Assembly (NCBI GenBank): GCA_900771005.1
Contig: CAAGMI010000328.1
Span: forward strand, 1 to 5,776
Direction: 5' to 3'
Origin: Rikenellaceae bacterium
Lineage (GTDB): Bacteria; Bacteroidota; Bacteroidia; Bacteroidales; UBA932
DNA length: 5,776 nucleotides
Shown: positions 4,465-5,776 of the stretch, in pieces
Position numbering within the stretch: position 1 is the first letter of the stretch
Layout of the letters: each line of letters starts with the position of its first letter
Made by a program: the position numbers and the translations under genes
The notes under the pieces: model-generated
Databases searched by the model: none
What the model was told of the DNA's origin: nothing
What the model saw: the letters and a program-made list of their open reading frames with translations, nothing else

Positions 4465-4842
4465 ATGTTCAAACTAATTCTAAAGAGGCTAAAGGACCTT
4501 CAAGGCGAAAATTCGGTGTCATCTTTCGCTCGATTCCTTGAAATGCCACAGAAAACGGTTGACACCTACATCAACGGACAGCGAAAGCCATCTGTCGAAT
4601 TCATCATGCGCGTTTGTTCTAAATGCCATGTATCATCCGACTGGCTTCTCGGCCTATCCGATGATCGCGGCGACTCACAAAGTGCCGCGCCGATGACTAT
4701 GGTGACAAAAAAGAGACAAACTCTCTTGGAACCTCAAGACGAAATTCTAATCAAATTCGCCGCGCTGGAGAAACGAGTTAAAGAACTCGAGTCCTCTGCA
4801 ATCAGGTATCTCAACCAACCATCAGCCGCATGCTGCGGGTAA
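4465..4842 (+). CDS. CI/Cro-type phage repressor, helix-turn-helix, no peptidase domain
   Basis: A 125-aa protein starting MFKLILKRLKDLQGENSVSS. The ATG at 4465-4467 has GGAG 10 nt upstream; the frame is open further up to 4369, but that extension would translate the operator region and has no ribosome binding site. Residues 17-64 are a classic HTH_3 domain: SFARFLEMPQKTVDTYINGQ, with the family hallmarks of a glutamine before the recognition helix, NGQRKPS, and the closing SSDWLLGLSD. Residues 85-118 look like a coiled coil (DEILIKFAALEKRVKELESS), probably for oligomerisation. There is no S24/LexA-type self-cleavage domain, so induction would need another route such as an antirepressor or the opposing RHH protein. 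It is expected to bind the TTTGTGCTACA arms and hold the early operon off. It is followed 9 bp later by a membrane protein gene, likely co-transcribed. Confidence 0.9.
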   Translation: MFKLILKRLKDLQGENSVSSFARFLEMPQKTVDTYINGQRKPSVEFIMRVCSKCHVSSDWLLGLSDDRGDSQSAAPMTMVTKKRQTLLEPQDEILIKFAALEKRVKELESSAIRYLNQPSAACCG

Positions 4843-4851
4843 GGAGAAACA

Positions 4852-5139
4852 ATGAGCGATCAAGAGCTTGAAGATTTTGAATTGAGAATCAGGAAGGACG
4901 AGCAAAGAAGGAACAGAGAAAGCGTATACAATTTCATCTATTGTATCTGCGCGATTTACGTAATCGGAGTTCCTGTTCTTGCCGTAAGCTTATTCTTTAG
5001 CAAACTTTCTTTTTGTGAAGCTTTTGAAGTTTTCATGTTTCGTGTTTGTGCGATACCTGGATTCATCATGTTTATATTTGTGTTTTGCTTTTCATCATGG
5101 GCTATCGTCCATCTAATCAAACACAATACGCCATATTGA
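4852..5139 (+). CDS. Two-helix membrane protein co-transcribed with the repressor
   Basis: A 95-aa protein (MSDQELEDFELRIRKDEQRR...) with GGAG 6 nt before the ATG; the repressor stop lies 9 bp upstream. Residues 1-24 are a charged cytoplasmic-looking segment. Residues 26-49 (YNFIYCICAIYVIGVPVLAV) and about 60-88 (VFMFRVCAIPGFIMFIFVFC) are two hydrophobic helices, so both ends probably lie in the cytoplasm. There is no signal-cleavage motif. Codon use is A/T-rich like the repressor and unlike the toxin-antitoxin pair. Small membrane proteins expressed with the repressor in a lysogen often act in superinfection exclusion; that is a positional inference only, and no sequence match to a known exclusion protein is claimed. 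Confidence 0.8.
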   Translation: MSDQELEDFELRIRKDEQRRNRESVYNFIYCICAIYVIGVPVLAVSLFFSKLSFCEAFEVFMFRVCAIPGFIMFIFVFCFSSWAIVHLIKHNTPY

Positions 5140-5142
5140 TTT

Positions 5143-5235
5143 ATGACCCATCCATCGCACTCTCAAACCATCCGGCTGCCTGATCCGTGGTACGAGCGCG
5201 TCCTTGCCCTTCTCGAGCGCCGCAGCACAATGTAG
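5143..5235 (+). CDS. Possible 30-aa RHH-like fragment
   Basis: An ATG at 5143-5145 opens a 30-codon frame ending at TAG 5233-5235 (includes QTIRLPDPWYERVLALLERR). The core, TIRLPDPWYERVLALLERR, matches the beta strand plus first helix of RHH proteins (pattern xIRLPDxxYERLxALxER), after which the frame stops. No ribosome binding site is visible. It may be a remnant of an RHH gene or of the lost N-terminal half of the downstream antitoxin, or a chance frame. Its stop codon lies inside the third operator copy. Confidence 0.3.
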   Translation: MTHPSHSQTIRLPDPWYERVLALLERRSTM

Positions 5236-5241
5236 CACAAA
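5231..5241. promoter_or_regulatory. Third operator copy (TGTAGCACAAA) at the toxin-antitoxin promoter
   Basis: Exact 11-bp match to the arm at 4431-4441; the match to the inverted left arm extends to 13 bp (AATGTAGCACAAA, 5229-5241). A partial AGCACAA lies one helical turn upstream at 5224-5230. The site occupies the expected -35 zone of the TGGTATAAT promoter. Confidence 0.5.
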
Positions 5242-5255
5242 ACCACCAGCGAATA

Positions 5256-5264
5256 TGGTATAAT
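5256..5264 (+). promoter_or_regulatory. Extended -10 promoter of the toxin-antitoxin pair
   Basis: TGGTATAAT, a consensus TATAAT with the extended TG. The expected -35 position (about 5235-5241) holds no recognisable -35 hexamer but does hold the operator-like 11-mer. Start of transcription would be near 5271, 10 nt before the AAGGAGG that serves the antitoxin. Confidence 0.65.
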
Positions 5265-5294
5265 GCGCGGCATGAGCAGGAAGGAGGACTTGAC

Positions 5295-5456
5295 ATGGCA
5301 CGTTTGATCAGAAAGATTTTCGGACTTTTCGGACACGAACGATTCAACGCGGAAACGATTGCCGCGCTGAATGAGGGACCTTCGCCTGACGATAGGATGT
5401 TTGACAATGCGGACGATGCAATCGCCGCGCTTCACAAGTCAGCCGGCATTCTGTGA
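5295..5456 (+). CDS. Short DinJ/RelB-type antitoxin lacking the DNA-binding half
   Basis: A 53-aa protein (MARLIRKIFGLFGHERFNAE...) with AAGGAGG 7 nt before the ATG at 5295-5297. Residues 17-28 (FNAETIAALNEG) and 36-52 (FDNADDAIAALHKSAGI) match the C-terminal, toxin-wrapping part of DinJ/RelB antitoxins, where DADDLFDKLGI closes E. coli DinJ. Those antitoxins are usually about 80-100 aa and begin with an RHH domain that binds their own promoter. Here that domain is absent and replaced by 15 basic/hydrophobic residues. The stop codon is followed immediately by the ATG of a YafQ-type toxin, the standard arrangement. Neutralising ability is plausible; autoregulation through DNA binding is not expected. 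The assignment rests on pattern and partner gene rather than a search. Confidence 0.75.
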   Translation: MARLIRKIFGLFGHERFNAETIAALNEGPSPDDRMFDNADDAIAALHKSAGIL

Positions 5457-5747
5457 ATGTCCGCATCCTGTAAGTTCAAGGTCATATACAAGCGCAGGTT
5501 CGAGAAGGACTATGCGCTGTGTGTCCGTCGCGGCTACCGCATTGGCGAACTCGACGCCGTGATCAAACTCCTTGAAAACGGGCTGCCGCTTCCAGGCTCA
5601 TTGAAGGACCACGCCCTCATCGGCGACTACAACGGCTGTCGCGAACTCCACATCCGTTCGAACTGGCTGCTGATCTACAGACGGAATGACGACAGACTCG
5701 AACTTGTCATGTTGCGGACCGGAACTCATTCAGATCTGTTTGAATGA
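5457..5747 (+). CDS. yafQ: YafQ-family (RelE superfamily) mRNA interferase toxin
   Basis: A 96-aa protein beginning directly after the antitoxin stop codon. The family normally cuts mRNA in the ribosome A site. Residues 7-46 carry the N-terminal strand and helices (KVIYKRRFEKDYALCVRRGY, then ELDAVIKLLENGLPLP), and 50-96 the core: KDHALIGDYNGCRELHIRSN, WLLIYRRND and LRTGTHSDLFE. Aligned by eye with E. coli YafQ (92 aa), active-site His50, His63, His87 and Phe91 correspond to H52, H65, H91 and F95. Asp61 is replaced by E63, and Asp67 in the 'PDW' motif by N69 in 'SNW'. The rest of the fold looks intact, so activity may be reduced or kept. Its own ribosome binding site is weak, implying coupling to the antitoxin. 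Confidence 0.9.
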   Translation: MSASCKFKVIYKRRFEKDYALCVRRGYRIGELDAVIKLLENGLPLPGSLKDHALIGDYNGCRELHIRSNWLLIYRRNDDRLELVMLRTGTHSDLFE

Positions 5748-5767
5748 TACCACGTTCTGCTGTCTCG

Positions 5768-5773
5768 TATAAT
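5768..5773 (+). promoter_or_regulatory. Possible -10 box at the right edge
   Basis: TATAAT lies 20 bp after the toxin stop codon, without an extended TG and without a clear -35 at 16-18 bp. It may start the next transcription unit, but the window ends at 5776. Confidence 0.25.
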
Positions 5774-5776
5774 TCA

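Noticed and set aside
5272..5307. 11-codon frame (MSRKEDLTWHV) at the toxin-antitoxin start site
   Set aside because: It overlaps the strong AAGGAGG site of the antitoxin. Too short to support as a leader peptide without expression data.
5113..5435. Minus-strand frames opposite the toxin-antitoxin promoter and antitoxin
   Set aside because: Three mutually overlapping shadows with no ribosome binding sites, running across a clear plus-strand promoter and antitoxin gene.
1..5776. tRNA genes, CRISPR array, insertion sequence ends, attachment sites
   Set aside because: No cloverleaf-like or T-loop sequence, no regularly spaced repeats, no transposase-like frame and no integrase were seen. The direct repeats found are internal to genes.

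Overview
This window looks like the immunity switch and early region of a temperate bacteriophage or integrated prophage, or a close relative such as an integrative element. The evidence is a left arm of ten tightly packed, mostly overlapping genes all on the minus strand and a right arm of genes all on the plus strand. The two arms are separated by a 104-bp control region (4361-4464) next to a CI/Cro-type repressor gene. Strong AGGAGG-type ribosome binding sites, GTGA-type stop/start overlaps and extended -10 promoters indicate a bacterial host. Overall base composition is moderately GC-rich, while the repressor and membrane-protein genes are visibly richer in A and T. I cannot name the host from this sequence, and there is no integrase, structural, rRNA or tRNA gene in view.

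Left arm, in transcription order from 4360 down to 1: a ribbon-helix-helix (RHH) protein; a 67-aa unknown bracketed by a 17-bp direct repeat; a cysteine-rich protein with an N-terminal membrane anchor; a second RHH protein; a 97-aa unknown; a small excisionase-like helix-turn-helix protein; a 264-aa protein with a putative helix-turn-helix and a long acidic/proline-glycine tail; a G-run-rich intergenic stretch; a 204-aa unknown; and two overlapping genes that look like phage replication-accessory proteins. The last of these runs off the left edge. Small DNA-binding proteins first and replication-type genes later is the usual order of a phage early operon.

Control region: two 11-bp inverted copies of TTTGTGCTACA (4385-4395 and, inverted, 4431-4441) each overlap a plausible extended -10 (TGCTACATT on plus, TGCTACACT on minus). 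The two candidate promoters point at each other with start sites about 18 bp apart, so repressor and early-operon transcription would overlap, as in face-to-face phage switches. A third copy of the 11-mer lies at 5231-5241, in the -35 zone of the promoter of a toxin-antitoxin pair.

Right arm: a 125-aa repressor without a self-cleavage domain; a co-transcribed two-helix membrane protein; a possible 30-aa RHH-like fragment; a 53-aa DinJ/RelB-type antitoxin that lacks the usual N-terminal DNA-binding half; and a YafQ-family mRNA-cutting toxin with an Asp-to-Asn change at a presumed catalytic site. A working inference is that the prophage repressor, rather than the shortened antitoxin, controls the toxin-antitoxin promoter.

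Other structure: a palindromic repeat shared by the two replication-type genes, an A7-8/CGCG motif repeated in three genes, and a four-run G-quadruplex motif between two early genes.
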